Origin: Styela clava
Taxonomy: Eukaryota > Chordata > Ascidiacea > Stolidobranchia > Styelidae
DNA: 64,000 bases
Assembly (NCBI RefSeq): GCF_964204865.1
Contig: NC_135262.1
Coordinates: 8,680,001-8,744,000 of the forward strand
Reading direction: 5' to 3'
The translations under genes were made by a program, and so were the position numbers. How positions within the stretch are numbered: the first letter of the stretch is position 1; the number at the start of each line of letters is the position of its first letter. The notes beneath the pieces are model-generated. The model was not told where the DNA came from and made no database searches. It saw only the letters and a program-made list of their open reading frames with translations. Shown piece by piece: positions 11,682-25,331 of this stretch.

Positions 11682-14600
11682 TTACGTGTTCACAGAAAAT
11701 GTTTGGGACGCCGGTGCTACTGGAGGCAGTGTGTCATTGTTGACTGTGACTGTTGCCAGCCCTGGCTGAGCAGGATATGCAACTGAAAAGAAATGTATAA
11801 GATTGGCAAAAACTCACGAAAAAGGGTTAAAGCTGTTTAATAGATCAAAAAGTACACACACTGTAACGATTCACGCGTTTTTGCCACCTGGCACTTTTAA
11901 GGAACAGTTGTGTTTTTGAAGTTACCGGGGGAGGGGGGATTATCGCTTTTTGGATGTGTCAATCTGCCGTTAACTGTGAGCCTTACTTTGTCTACTGCGA
12001 GTATGCATGGGCAGGGGTAAATGATTTTTAAAACATTTAAAATGTAAAAAATAACAGTTTTCATGCACATATTTGAGATTCTCAGTTAATAACAATAAAA
12101 AAATATAGATGTTTTATTTAGCCCTATTAGAGTCAATTAGATTTGGGAGCAATTTGTTTCAAAGTTATATTCATTCACGGTTACTATTTCAATATAAATA
12201 TAATATTGTGAGTTACTTATCACTATGTAACGAGGTACGATTTTTAAACTCGTTTTTGCGGGCTTGCGTATTATATGATTGCAAGAAATCAAATTTTAAA
12301 ATAATTTCCAGTTTTCTAAATAAATCGAATATTAAAATAATATATTTATACCTGCTCCTCCGGAGTAAGAAGTCACTGGAATTCCCTGGAAAAGAATAAT
12401 GCTAATTAAATGAGTTGTTGACAGACCACCAAGTGATTCACAAAGGAACAATGTAAGGATGTACCGATATATTACTATTTATCACATTTATGTAAAAAAG
12501 GGAATCCAACAGATTGCTTAGTGCATTTAATTTTAGCCACATAGCATGCTCTTCTCCAAAATGTATTATTTATTGATAGCCAAATTATAATATAAAAAAC
12601 TGCAGCGAAATGGAGATGATGCCGAGCTAAGTTTTGTGCAAATCTGTCTCGTTCGTCAAATATTATGTGGGGTTGAAAGAGGTAGCATGAATAAAGTGAC
12701 TGAGATTTGACTCTATAACTGTAAATTGTTTGTTTATTAATTTGTGTGATTTTCCTATGTAGACTTACTGAAGCACGTGGTTTAAGAGCACGTGATATAT
12801 GCATAATTAAAAGGTTTTGTTTACTCTCCTATTCCTCTTGCAATTAAATATACTGGTTGCAAGTATGGAAAATATAATATCAGCAAACATGACTCGTAAC
12901 ATTTTTACATATAAGATATACAAATTCTTGTTTTTATTTTGTATTAAAGCCGCAATATTTATTGTTGTCGACAACTAATATATAAAAAATTTGTGTCTTC
13001 AGATAACACTTAAAAAGGGAGTGGGAAATACCCTAGTATATCTTCAATTAAAAGTGTTTGGTAGTGACAGCACAAAACTAGAAAACGTCACTACTTTTTT
13101 CAATATATATGAACAGTCAGTAAAAGAGATTACTCTACATACAAATTACCTGTAAAGAAACAGGTCCTCTTCTACAGCAAACACAACAGCTCAAAGCAAG
13201 AGAGGCATAGATTGCAGCCATGCTGAATAGCGTCATGAGAGCCATGTAAAATAGAAGAAAGACAACACCTATTCCAACGTAATATCCATCCGCTAGAATA
13301 ATGCATGCAACAACAAATCCGTAAAAACAGGCAAGTGTGGAAAGAATCGACAGAACAAGATTTACAACAGCCTGGAGTATATAGAGAGGGAAACTTCAGA
13401 AGGTGTAAACATTAATTTCAAATTTGATGTCAAAGTCCACTTTTATAATGTAGTAGAAATAATCTAATATATATTTTATCTCGCCCAATGTATGGACCAA
13501 TGCCAAATGTGATTTTGTTATTTATGCTTTTTTCAGAATGAAATGAATACTTACGAGCCATTTAGTTGGTCTAATAGCCATAGTTATCAAAAAAGCTCCA
13601 GAGATAATAGGCTGAAACGGTAAATAATATATAAGATATAGTTAGACTTATTTAAATTTAGTGTTCATTTCATATTTTTCGCTCCGAGTGAGGGTTTTAA
13701 TAAACTCTATCCACTAGACATGTGGTTTGACTTAGCTATGTTTAATTGCAATGCTAACATAGTTGGACACGGGATGTGGGACCGAAGTCTGATTTTGACA
13801 TGTTTTCACCGAAAGTTACTAGTAGTCGAAATGCTTAGTTCGCCGAAGTCATAATTTACGAGAAGTCTAAGTTTTTTTTTAATCTGATGTCGGAGTCGAT
13901 TGAGAAGTTCCCCCGATTTCACACAACTGGTTTGAGCTACAGTGCTATTCACCACAATGTCATCGTTCCTCATGAGTCACGACGTTATTTCATTTGTTTA
14001 GTAATTCTTAACAACAACGTCACAAAATAGATTGTCTTGGTAAAATTTGAACTGCTTTTTTGAATCCTAAAAATAATCTCAATAGTTGGTTCCTGCTCAC
14101 CTCTGACGCAACAACGGCAAAGGCAGGGACAGCGATGGCAGCTAGGATCACACCAATTCCACATATTACCACTTGTGATATCTGGAAAGAAATAACAAAA
14201 ACGTGACGGCTTGAATTTTTCCACACTTATGCTAAATTTAGACGTTCATTTGATGTTCAATCTCGCTCTTTATTTCGTTTGTTCAGTGTACCGCAGTCAC
14301 GTGAACATACTAAATTTAATATCCAAATATGGTATCGGTATGTTGGTGTATCTGATTAGCAAGGAAGGAATGTTACTTGGATGTTCTGCCCCGAATTCCA
14401 TTAAAGGTCCACTTAAAGAACAAAATATATACATAAAAAAATGAATTTCTCAAGAATTAAAACATTTGTGCAGAGTAATGATATTCTATATTGTGATTTT
14501 TATTTTACCACACAAATACTCAATATCATCAGTAGAATAACTCGCTTACCCCCAATCCCAGAAATATCGTCTTTCTCCCTTCCAGATAATTTACTATATA

Positions 14601-15382
14601 GACGTCTTCTTCAAGATTCGCTATCATGCGAGGTGTTAAACGAGAGCTTTCTGTCATATTTATTTATTCCTAGTTGCAGTAATTAGATTTCGAATTTATA
14701 AAACTATAGACAAGGCTAATTAGAAACTGTATCCAGCAATAAACTATGGGCAACGATTTATACAGCAAAAATCTTCGTCATTTCTCATAGAAAAAGTAAC
14801 GTTAACTGGATGCGTGCTATCTCGATTATAAAAAAATATTGCTCGATTGCGAACAAGAATCACTTTCAAAGAAATAATTGGGTTCCACGCATCGTTTTAT
14901 TTTCTTTCTGCCCATCTCCGCGTTTTAGACACAAAGACCTACAGTTGTCATGCATAAAGCTAAATGGCCTTAGCTGAAACTTATTTCTTGTACGAGCAGA
15001 GTTGATGAATAACTAAGTTACTAACAAGAACCCCATCATATAGAATACTTAAATATTTACTTTGCACCTCGTGTCCCATGCACAGAATAATTAAAAACCC
15101 GGTAACGAAGATTACTCAATTTATTAAATATTTACTCGCATGACAAGAATACACATCACGAATTTTCATTCTGATGTCTGTACTGATGAAGGAATAAGGG
15201 AATGCAACCGTCGTTCCGTGTATTTCCAGTCCGCCAAATATATTCCAATATTTTACCTCAATTGCAAAATTTAAGGCAATGATCGCCTGTCCATATATTT
15301 TGTGAGTTTCGATTGCTATTGATGACTCAAACTGGGTCAGAGGTACTACGCCCATTTCAAGCCTCGAACGGCTAAATGCCAT
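11682..15382 (-). CDS. MS4A-like four-pass membrane protein
   Basis: Six exons on the minus strand: 15382-15257, 14181-14101, 13611-13555, 13371-13150, 12385-12352 and 11782-11682. They give a 206-residue protein with all phases consistent. The first four exon ends are phase 0; the 34-nt microexon (GIPVTSYSGGA) sets the frame for the last exon. Family signs are KIYGQAIIALN entering TM1 (about residues 33-60), the MS4A-type PIISGAFLITMAIRPTKW block for TM2 (70-87), TM3 (89-115) and TM4 (about 121-148). A CCVCC palmitoylation-like cluster follows TM4 at 150-154, then a short proline-rich tail (AYPAQPG...PPVAPA). MS4A proteins sit in plasma or endosomal membranes and modulate receptors or ion flux; no specific role can be read here. 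The start is the ATG at 15382. TMEM176-like identity is an alternative. Confidence 0.8.
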
Positions 15383-16577
15383 CGTCACAGTTTTGGATAT
15401 TGCTTAAAAAGAATACCCCGATCTCGATGACAAAGCCATTAAATTACTGCAGTTTTTGCACGAAATCTTTTTATCGTTATCTCTCATAAATGCCAAACAG
15501 AGAAATCGTGTGGAACTCAACACTCTGCTGCATCTTGCAGAAACTTCATTAGAACTTTGCTCAACTGGCATGATATCAAAAAGACCGCAGGAAGTTTTCT
15601 CATCATATTGAATTGTCTGTTTTCGAAATGCATACTTTTGGCGTAATTACATTTGTTTGATTATAATTTTGATATTTTGGATTTAAAAATTTCTACGATA
15701 TGCAGTAAAAGTGAGTGGCATTGGAAACGCGATGTGCACATACAGTCAAATATGCATATACAACCAACCCGTAAACATATACAGGCAATCACATAAACGC
15801 CAATGCCATATTAATATACGCCAATTCAATATATATATATGTACGACCATTCGAGTGATGTACATATACAGCAAATCGATTTTACATACACCAGTGGTAA
15901 TATGTTGGTAATAGAGTGATACCCTCTATGTCCAATTAGAAAATTGCCGAATTGGTTTCAGTGTGTGGTTGTACTCATTCGTTTGCCAAAAATTCCATAT
16001 TTGTCGGTTGCGTTTTAAAGATAATTCACATTGCGTTAGAGCATCTTACAACTGGACTTCAAAATTTTAAAGCTGATCAAATCGTAGTCAATTCAAATCG
16101 ACCGGATTTTTAGCTCAAGTGTAATAAGGTAAAAATTGATATATATATATCTGATTAAACATTTTAGCCATCAGATAAAGCTGAACGTGTAATTTTACGC
16201 CTGTATCTTTAATGCGATAACCTTTTAGTTCATTATGATAAACGTAATACGAAAAACAGCACTTTATTCTGGCATTTTCTCCTATCGATTTCCATGCAAA
16301 TCGTGTTTTAACGCCGCGGGCAATCATACATACATTACACCGCACCGTTGCCATATTGTGTCGTTATGGGCTTATTTTTTGTTTTATATAGAGCTTGAAA
16401 TGGGAAAATGTTTCCATCATATTTAAACGCCCGAGAGGGAGTAAGTTATTTGTCAATCGGCAACTTTGTTAGTCTTACACAAAAAAGCAATAGGTCGGCC
16501 AATATAAACCGAATACGGTTAAAATTCCGCTTTATATTAGTTCATGCTTGTGAAGAATGGACCTTTCCCCGAGCATC

Positions 16578-16634
16578 GACTTCCTGTTTACTTCGCGACA
16601 TTGGCCAATCAGCAAGATGCAAAAAGTGACGTAG
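16578..16634. promoter_or_regulatory. Candidate promoter elements (ETS, CCAAT, CRE cluster)
   Basis: Within about 60 bases there is cttcctg (ETS-like, near 16580), the symmetric attggccaatcag with a strong CCAAT box (16600-16612) and tgacgtag (CRE half-site, 16627-16634). This grouping is common at TATA-less animal promoters. It lies between the divergent MS4A-like and Shisa-like genes, 1.2 kb upstream of the MS4A start. The assignment is inference from motifs only. Confidence 0.3.
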
Positions 16635-16924
16635 CAATGCTCCCTTCTCTCATCCGCTCAGACACTTTTCTTACTCAGACAGATTTTCAAGCGTGGTCGT
16701 AAACATTACTTCGTTTTCGCATTTTTGAACTCTATTCGTTAGATTTCTGTTGTGTTTCGGAAACTTAAATATAAATCAGATAATTCAATGATCACTCTGT
16801 TTTCCTAGGAGTTTTAATTTAATTGCAGTGATAAGAAATTAGTGTAGAAATAGCTGTGATAAACTAGGCTAATACTTTTTACCGGTACTTTTAAAAAACA
16901 GATTGTTGTATGCTATGAATCATA

Positions 16925-17160
16925 ATGATGGTCAAGTCAAGTCAAGTTTATTTTTTCCAACCAGTAAAAAACAAAAAAACATGCAAAAATATAAAGAAAT
17001 AATGATATTTAAATTACTGGGGAAGGGATGCCGCGGGGAACCAAAACTGGTTATCGAGCTGCGACACCCAAGGTTTGAAACACATACCCCATTTTACAGG
17101 CGCCAACTCGCAAAAGCACTCTCAGTGGTGTGCGTTGACTCGTCGACCTAATCTAGAATG
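16925..17160 (-). repeat. Possible LINE 3' tail (minus orientation)
   Basis: The reverse complement ends in aaaataaacttgacttgact, an AATAAA-like run followed by a short tandem repeat (ACTTG units at 16933-16950), typical of CR1/L2-like 3' ends. Upstream sequence on the minus strand has locally higher GC and no recognisable domain. Confidence 0.45.
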
Positions 17161-20100
17161 TAAGGGATTAGTTATGCCGTGTCGTTATACGATTTATTAC
17201 TTGTCACTGGGTATTATGGCCTTTTTTAATAATAATGTTCGAATATGAATCTCATTTGCAGCCACTAACTACATGGGTATAACAAACTGCATGAGGCAAC
17301 ACGTAAGCCGCCATTGTCAAGTTATCTTGTAATTAGCCATAAAATATTCTCATTTTGCAAAATCGATCATCATTTCACTCAGAACGCGTATGATTCATCA
17401 CTATTAACTTTAAAAGGATTTTAAATATTCCAACGGTAAAAATATCCAGCAAGTGAAACTTTATATAAAAGAGAATAATGTACCATATAGCTGTTGCATT
17501 TTTTATTGAGTTTGTCATAGTAACTTCGTCCCTTTAAATAATTTACGATGTGACTTTGGAAATTAATATATTTGCGTAAAGTCGATGACAGCACGTTATG
17601 ACTGAAGACTAACGCTCACGTGATAGTAAAAGCGTCATCAATACGCTGTTGATACAACATTTCGTTGAACGAGGAGCGCATTTCTCTCTTTGAAATCTTT
17701 ACTCGAGTTTGCGTTATTGAAGTGGCACAATACAGCATATAAAGCAATCTCAGCTGAGCAATCGTGTAGGCAGTTTAGTGAGACCGTGCGTGTTAAAATT
17801 ACTGTAGGCGCCATAATTGCTAATTCGCTTCATTACGCACTCGTGAAGGAAGTTGTTTGAATTTGAACATCATTGATACAGTTTGTAAATTTCTAGTTAA
17901 TAAGAGCGCAATTCTGTGCTTTAGTAAGGTAGGTGGATATCGAAAACGCACTGCGCAAGAGATAATATATGTATTATTACAATCGTAATATTTCACGTTC
18001 GCTGAATGAGAAATATCCAAAATCCATGCTGTTTATATCGTTCTAGTTGCATATTATGAAAACAATAAATTTGTGATGTGAAACGGACGTTCATTCCCTA
18101 TGGAACGACCAACCAGGCATTCGAGCGGTTTTTGTACCGGTACCGTTCCGCGGATTCAGGAATGTCTGTTTTCCAGGCGCGATCGTCGGCAATGGAGTAT
18201 ATTAATGTACGAGCTACGTTTAACACACATTCTACGCAAGTGACTGTTGTAATATTGCTGCAAGGATGCGGATTACCAATAAGGGAAATGATGCGTTTTC
18301 CGCACAGGATATTTGACTCGCTTGGCCGGTTTGTGTTTATGTCATGGTGCTTTCGTTTTGACGATGAGCACCGCAGGTATCAGTTTGTTTTCATTCAAAA
18401 TTTTCATCTCTTCGTTACTTGGCCAAGCGAGAGATCACAGAGAAACACAAATACTCGGAGGAAGCGTAGCGCAATTATCTTACCTGGCCCGGAATGGCCA
18501 TAATCAGAGAAATTAAATAGGAAATTTGTAGGCGGGTAGTAATAGGACAAAACGCTGGTGTTTTGATGCGGAATCGAAAATTTTCAAGGTATATGCTAAA
18601 TGTTTTTCCTGGGGAATTCGCGGGGAATTTTTTCGCTTGATATACCATTAAGCCAGTATTGAATTTAACGAAGGATTTTCGAAATCATGAAAATAAGTAA
18701 TGGAAGCAGGTTAACTGTTGTGTTTCGACCAAATGGTTCAACACCAAATGACAAAAGCAGAAATCAAAGTCTGGACTTGCGGTAAGATCGTTCTGTGAAA
18801 AAGCTTGGCAGATTTAAAACTACTGTCGTTCTCCAGTCAAATACTGCGAAACGAATTGAAGGCTATAAAACGCCACTAGGCACAAACTAAAAATTAAAGG
18901 TTTATTTAGGTGATTGGCATTCTTCAGCATGCGGCAAGGTGTGGTATGGGCGTACATTGTAAATGAGTTTGTTTTTTGATAATAGCTAAGTGAACCCAAA
19001 CTGATTTGCTTGTAATCGCGGAGAGACTTTATATAGGCAATAACAGTATAGATATCAACGACTGACTTCGGACAACGTAACCAAAACGTTATGCTCGACT
19101 GGGCAGTGATAAACAGAAAACATGTGGTACAAGAAACTTTAGAACATTCCATTTCAAGAATTCGATCGTCAAATGTTACGCAGCAGTAATTGATATCAAT
19201 AGTATAAGTTTTAGTCGATATGACTTAAGGTTGTAAAATAAAGATGGTTCGCGTTAAGTTAAGACCAATTAAATATTTGTTACGGAGCGCATCAGCTAAC
19301 TTGTGTACGTGACAACGTGAACGCGGATGCCGTAAATTAGAAAATACGGCCAGAATTTGTTTCTTTTACTAAAATTTTAAGGTAGCAAGCTTTATTTTTG
19401 CTTCGGTCGTAGCCTATGCTTTGCTGTTTTTAGGATCGTTAGATTGTAAACATGTCAGCTGATACTACAGAATGACGACATCGGTATAATATCTTAACGA
19501 AGCGAAGTAAATATGTATGTTTTTCTCATATGGAATTACAATTTTATGAAAGCGTAGCCAGAGCTGATCTTCTCAACAATACGATGCAACTTTGTATGCG
19601 TAAATTAAGACTTTGTTCGAAAATTTAGCTTGAGTTGGTATGACACTGTTTGAAATGGAAATTCTTTATAGGTGTAAACAAACTTTTGAAATGTAACATT
19701 GGCAAGTTGTGCTTTGATTGGATACCAGCAGCTGAGGGCATTTCACAGGTAACCTGTTTGAGTCAAGTTTCGTACGTTTGATTTATTTAGACTTCTATTG
19801 TTCGATAAAAAGTTAAGCAAAATTATTCGAAGCCAATTTAAACAAAAATTCCTAATACATAGTAGTTCCATACTTTTATAAATTCAAAGTCGCACCTTCA
19901 CAGTCTGAAGCTGACGGCGAAAAGTAGTCCCTTGGCAACTTAATCTGAAAATTGAGAATAAAGTTCGTCAAACCAGCCCGAAGGACTATTTAAAAAGAGA
20001 TTTGTAACAGCTTTGGTAACGTGATACCTCGACGATGCCTAAGTAACCAACAGTTTTGATTTTTTATGCCGGGCATGTTCATACATGGTATAATGATACA

Positions 20101-21373
20101 ATACGCGCAATGCGCTAGTCAATCGAGCGTAAGTCTGAAATGTCGAAGGCTCAGTACAGCAGTGAAGCGTGTCAAAGTGCCTTCTCGCGTAGTGCTGAAC
20201 AAAAGGCGATCGTGTACGGGAGGAGCTGTCGCTAACAGGTTAGAGAGCGAATCGACAACTGGGACATCGCCCTGAGAAACTGAATCGTGGTTATACCAGA
20301 AAAGGGCTTATTGGGTTCAATCTGGCCAAGTAACAATTTTGAAGAAAGGATTAACAGAGCGAGGTTACGCTTACATTAACTGTGATATTGCTAAATGCTA
20401 AGTAATTAAACGGTATCAATTATCGTTATATAACGACAAGAAAAAGCCAACAAACTAGAAGTCATCTTATGATCAAGTCATTTGTTAAATTGCTGCGAAA
20501 ACACATTTCCTATTTCCATCTAATTTCTTTTTTTTTTGGTCAAAAATATTTATATTGCTGAATTGTAATTGCTTCCGGCAGTACCAAACTGTAGTATACT
20601 TTCAGGATTTATAGTGCTTAGCAGCGATATCTCTCAAGCGTTTGTGGTCCGTCTTCGAACATTATCAAAATATTTGATATTGCTATTTTGCTTTGGTTTC
20701 ATTAGCAAGTTATAGATGTTTAAACAACTATCCGTTGACGAGTATTTTGTTACATCTTTCGTCAATGTCATTAAATATGCTGGGCGTGTCACCAGCAACT
20801 GATTTACCAATGCTGGAGTATTAATTTCGGTCATTTTATATTGTACACCAATTCTAGCTGGAATAATAGTAAAAAACGAACATAAATGTCATTCCCCAGA
20901 TGATATGAAATTTTACCCAAAATCAATGCTAATGTTTAGTGATGATTTGCTTTCATCAAATCCTAGACCGGATTGCGGACTGTGAAATACAATCTCATAA
21001 ATTACACAGCGAAATGCATAATTTCACTCAAAATAAAAAGAAGACTGAAACTGGTTTTCGAATCTGCCATTCTCATGTATTTCGTCAAATATTCAGCTCA
21101 GCCCGCTGAATTATTTAAAAGTGCAGATATCAAGTCTAGAATTTTGATGTACGACTTTGCCTATTGACCTTACATCAAAATGTTTTTAAAACTATAAAGT
21201 TGTACGTTTACATTTTGGTTATGTAAGAATTAGATTAGCTGTTTAATATAAAGCATTTGATATATTTGGGAGTGCAAATTACGTTCGAATTGAATAAGAA
21301 TGGACGGACTGTATTTTAGATAGAAAGAGGTCTTTTTTGTTACTGACAGGTCAATTGCTGTGCCGGTTAAAAC

Positions 21374-21560
21374 GGTGACCGTACATTTGAACCCATGTAC
21401 ATTCGAACCCATGCGTATATCCACGGGTTCAATCTATATGCGGGTGCTAAAACCCATGGGTTTAACTATCCGTGAAACAAAAAAAATTCCATAGGTGCAA
21501 TAGCATACAGGTGCAATTGTCATGGGTTCAAATCTACGTGGGTTCAAATGTAATGGAACC
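21374..21560. mobile_element. Short MITE with 9-bp target duplication
   Basis: A 187-bp element whose ends are inverted: left ggtgaccgtacatttgaacc and right, reversed, ggttccattacatttgaacc. Internal copies of the gaaccca(t/c)g motif recur throughout. It is flanked by an exact 9-bp duplication ggttaaaac (21365-21373 and 21561-21569). A 9-bp duplication is typical of Mutator-like elements. No coding capacity. Confidence 0.75.
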
Positions 21561-22385
21561 GGTTAAAACATCATAATGTTGTTTCATATCTGACTTTGAT
21601 TTATTTGACATCGCTCAATGAGTTACAGAGTCATGCGTCAATCCAAAGACCAATCACAGCCCTGATTAATATTACATGTTTCAAATGTATGCCTTGTTCA
21701 AGAATATCCTTCATAAAAAGAAAATATTTGAACCGCATTCTAAATGTTTAACTGTCAAACTTGTCAACAGTCTAGACTCGGAATTCACACTTAGTGTCAC
21801 ACTAGTGCTGAGCGCGAGATATCGATAAGAACAAAAGCTTGGTATTGTGTTACAGTTGCATAAGTCCTTTGATCGCCTAACGTATTCATTACAACCAATT
21901 TTCGTTTCTGAAAGGCCTACAGACAAGACAATTCGTCTGCTATAAAGAAGATCGATGTTATGAAAACGACGCATATTAAAAGACCAGTCAAAAAACAACA
22001 AGTAACAGTGCTAGATCGTCCAGTAGTGAAAGGTTGAATTCGGAAGTTCTGGTAATACTCTGGCTTGAAAAGAGCTGGCTAATATCAGCTTACGGTATGT
22101 AAATATATTTTATCGCGGACAAGAAAAATCTGAGAGAGAAAAATGTTCGATTTCCGCTGGGCAACGTTCAGGATATACGATTTATTTCGTATAATGTTAG
22201 CACTGATCTGGTAGCGTGAATTCTAAAGTAAACGCAGGAAGTATGAATTTCACACGATAAGCTAACAAGCCAATTTTTCCTAACGAAAAAAGATTTGTCA
22301 ACCGTGTTGCATTTCGGTTACTCAAACCATATTTCAAAGATAAAAAAAAAAAAACGTTTAAATTTTTCAACTCTTTATTTATCAG

Positions 22386-25331
22386 ATTTTACAATATATT
22401 TAAAATATAAGACAAAAATGGTGGAAGCGGGACCTACACTTTTAAAAGTGGAATGCTCAGATTACGAAGTGGAATTGAACTGTTCCGACCGACTTTTAGA
22501 AAGTGGCGTTCAGACGACATGTTGCGAGGAATATTCAGAAGTAACAAAACATGCCTCTCCTCATGTATCATTGAGGGCATGGTATAAATGCTGTGATTCG
22601 TTGGTGGATAACGGATTAGCGCCGTCAAAAACCCCAGACTGGGAAAATAGGTAGGTATTATAAATTCCTCATTGAATTCAATATTCGTCGTCTAACCAAA
22701 TATTTTAATATGGGCAGTACTGGGAATTTGTGTATTGAACTGCATGTCTACTCTACTTGTAAACTCCCTACTTCGAATGCGCATGTGTCTGTTTCCACGA
22801 TGGAGATAGTATTATAGTGATAAATAAGAATACACGAAAGTCAACAAATATACTTGCTATTTCGTGGAAATAAATTATGCTATTCAAATATTATAAATTT
22901 GACCTGCCGAACTTTTGATAATTTTTTTTGTGAATGGCTGAGTAGTTAATAGCCAATAATCCAACTTTTTGAAGCTTCAATTTCGGGTTTAAATCTGCGA
23001 AAATGCGAGTTTTTGCTTAAAGTCGCGTTTTATTGAGTTCTAGCTCACTTCATCTTTTTCAGTATGAAAAATGAACTGAAGTTCATTGCATAGTCTTACT
23101 AAGTCTTTAGTGTACTGTCTATTATTGTATAAAAACAGATATTGTCTCGATTTATTGATTAAACTTAAAGTAACTGGATTTTTGTTAAAAACTCACTGGT
23201 GAAAAAAGACGGAATTGTGATTCTGTTTTCTTGGAACCTACTCCCCAAATTCTAGTCAACAATGTGTACCTTTTATTTTCAGCTACTTTAGATAAGATTG
23301 GTTATTAACAACTTTCTTTTTCTTCTCTGTTACCCTATGTCAGTTTCTGCTAAAATGCGACATTTCTTAGTTACGACCCCCAGTTTATGTGACCCCGGGT
23401 CCCATCGAACTCTTGTTCAAACACCTTGGTTACATAAGACTATGCAAAAAAGTTTATTGATTTTTCAGAACGCTAATCTGGCAGGGTTTCTCATAGACAT
23501 AGCCATAAAATCATTTCATTTGTCACGTTACTCCCACCAATCACCCGCATAATTTTTCTTTTCAGTTCATACCAAGCATATATAATGGGGGTAGCTGTAT
23601 TCGGTATTTTAATTTGTCTTTTTGTGAGTGGTGCCAGATCTGTGCGACGACGAAGAACGCTGATGCGATTACAACAAAGACAAGAAGGTATCTTTTTTAA
23701 TTCGACTTTTCAATTTGAACGAAAAAACACTGATAAAATATTTTAAGGCGCCATTGTCAAAATTATCCAATGTTCGAATGGCTGGCAGGGGCTATAAGAA
23801 GTATAGAAGGATTATACAGTATATAGAATTTCACGAACTAGCCAACGAGCCTGATTATTAGTGAGTGTGAAGCAATTGCAAATGTAATGTAAAATATATC
23901 GCATTGGCAACGAAAAAGCTTTGCGGAACACTGTCTTGTCTCTTGCAAGTTTGGAACTAGATGAGATACACTGTTCCAAAGGCTAACATCGAAGAACCAG
24001 CCAAAATCGCACTATCAATAATAAGTGAAATTGCTGTTAAATTTTCATGATTTAACAGTCATTTTAATCTATCTTAATCAATTAAATCGTGATATCGAGT
24101 TTGGTCCAAATATATCATCATAATTTCGACTAGAGTACGTTGTTACTTAACTAAAAATGCAAATTTTACGGATTCGTGCTTCGATAACTATGCGTGATTC
24201 TATTGTACATGGAAATTTATTGATAAAGGTTGTTTTGCAGCTTAGCGAGTTTCGATTACTTTCGAATGGCCTATTCTTGTCCTCGTTTTAATTTTAATAC
24301 AGCAAAGTCACTGGAATTTCAAACATTAGTTAAATTGCACGAGTTATAGTATCATCTTGAAGTTATCACAAAAGACCGAATAAACCCGGTAGCTCACGTT
24401 TTAATTTTCATTTCCTTGGATTCTAAAATTTCGTTCACTCTTTTGAACAAAATCGTGACAGCTATTACAAAATGGAAATTTTGATCGTTTCCTAAAATAT
24501 TTTTACATTCATTAAAAAAAACTAAACGGGACAATGATTTACCAGTTAGTCTAAATCCTATTCATTATGTATCAACGCGAAAAACGCATGTTATCAAGCA
24601 ATTAAAACGTTATTGAGAATTTGCGGCTACCTGTTATTCACTGCGGAAACTAATATATTACAAAAACATACTCACAGTTATATATATTTATCCCCATCTC
24701 AGTGTTATATGTACAAAGTACAAAATCTTAGATTCAGATCATATTCCGACAACCTCATCCATGGCATAATAAATAATGCATAAAATATACCCATCTGAGA
24801 AGTATTCGTCCTTTTTTCATGGTATCTACGTATGCGTATCTGTCCGTGGCAATTTGTCATTTGGGGTGAATGAGTGAACAATTCTTGTAAATGTTACTAA
24901 ATCTATATTTGCCAATGAGCATATCTTTATAGATGCACTGATGTTATTTTGTTTCAATAACAGACCTGTTGTTTTCAGCACAAGCTGCGGAAGCGGGAGC
25001 TCTGGGAAATCAAGGACCCGATTTTTGTACTCAAGTCAGTTTAGGTCCTCCCACGTATGGAGAACTTGAGTCTAAAGGTCTAACAAAAGACTATAAATTG
25101 GGAGCATTTGACCCACCACCGTATCCTGGAATCGGAGAAGAATCTTTACAATACGTCCCTTCGTCGAGGGAACCCTCCGAAAGTGAGGCCGCACCGCCTT
25201 TAGAAAACGAGAGTGACAAAAATAGCGAAAACAGTATTCAACGACCAGAACCCAACGACGTGACAGAAAACCATCAAGAATTATCGCATAATCTCGACGG
25301 TAGACATGGTGAACAAGGGCAACGTCCATGA
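22386..25331 (+). CDS. Shisa-like (STMC6-type) single-pass adaptor with PPxY motifs; 5' end not found
   Basis: Exons 22386-22650, 23566-23687 and 24979-25331, with phases consistent (enters with 2 bases completing a codon). Numbering from the ATG at 22418, the extracellular part has six cysteines in the pattern C13, C22, CC35-36, CC58-59. A transmembrane helix follows (about 83-101), then a basic stop-transfer run (SVRRRRTLMR). The 130-residue cytoplasmic tail carries PPTY (142-145) and PPPY (164-167), ligands for WW domains of NEDD4-type ubiquitin ligases. Six cysteines, one helix and PPxY define the Shisa/VOPP1/WBP1-like adaptors that regulate receptor trafficking. No signal peptide is present in this exon; a phase-1 signal exon is expected upstream, as in the neighbour at 30.8 kb, but I could not find one. 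AATAAA at 26127 may end the transcript. Confidence 0.75.

Larger units (their letters stand above)
15383..22385. other. Long non-coding interval
   Basis: About 7 kb separate the start of the minus-strand MS4A-like gene from the first recognised exon of the plus-strand Shisa-like gene. I see no exon with conserved coding. The interval may hold the promoters and untranslated first exons of both divergent genes, including the missing signal-peptide exon of the gene at 22.4 kb. It contains a possible LINE tail (16925-17160), a MITE (21374-21560) and a 141-codon open frame (18078-18503) that I do not trust as a gene. Confidence 0.5.

Noticed and set aside
17478-17537. Short hydrophobic frame (MYHIAVAFFIEFVIVTSSL) that might be a signal-peptide exon for the 22.4-kb gene
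   Set aside because: The available donor gives phase 0, while the next exon needs phase 1, and it lies 4.9 kb away.
18078-18503. 141-codon open frame, one of the longest outside the transposon
   Set aside because: No recognisable domain, no splice partners and unremarkable composition. It overlaps another open frame in a GC-richer patch, so it is likely chance.
22030-22094. Possible first exon ending at a good GTATGT donor at 22095
   Set aside because: In the phase needed for the next exon there is no ATG upstream.
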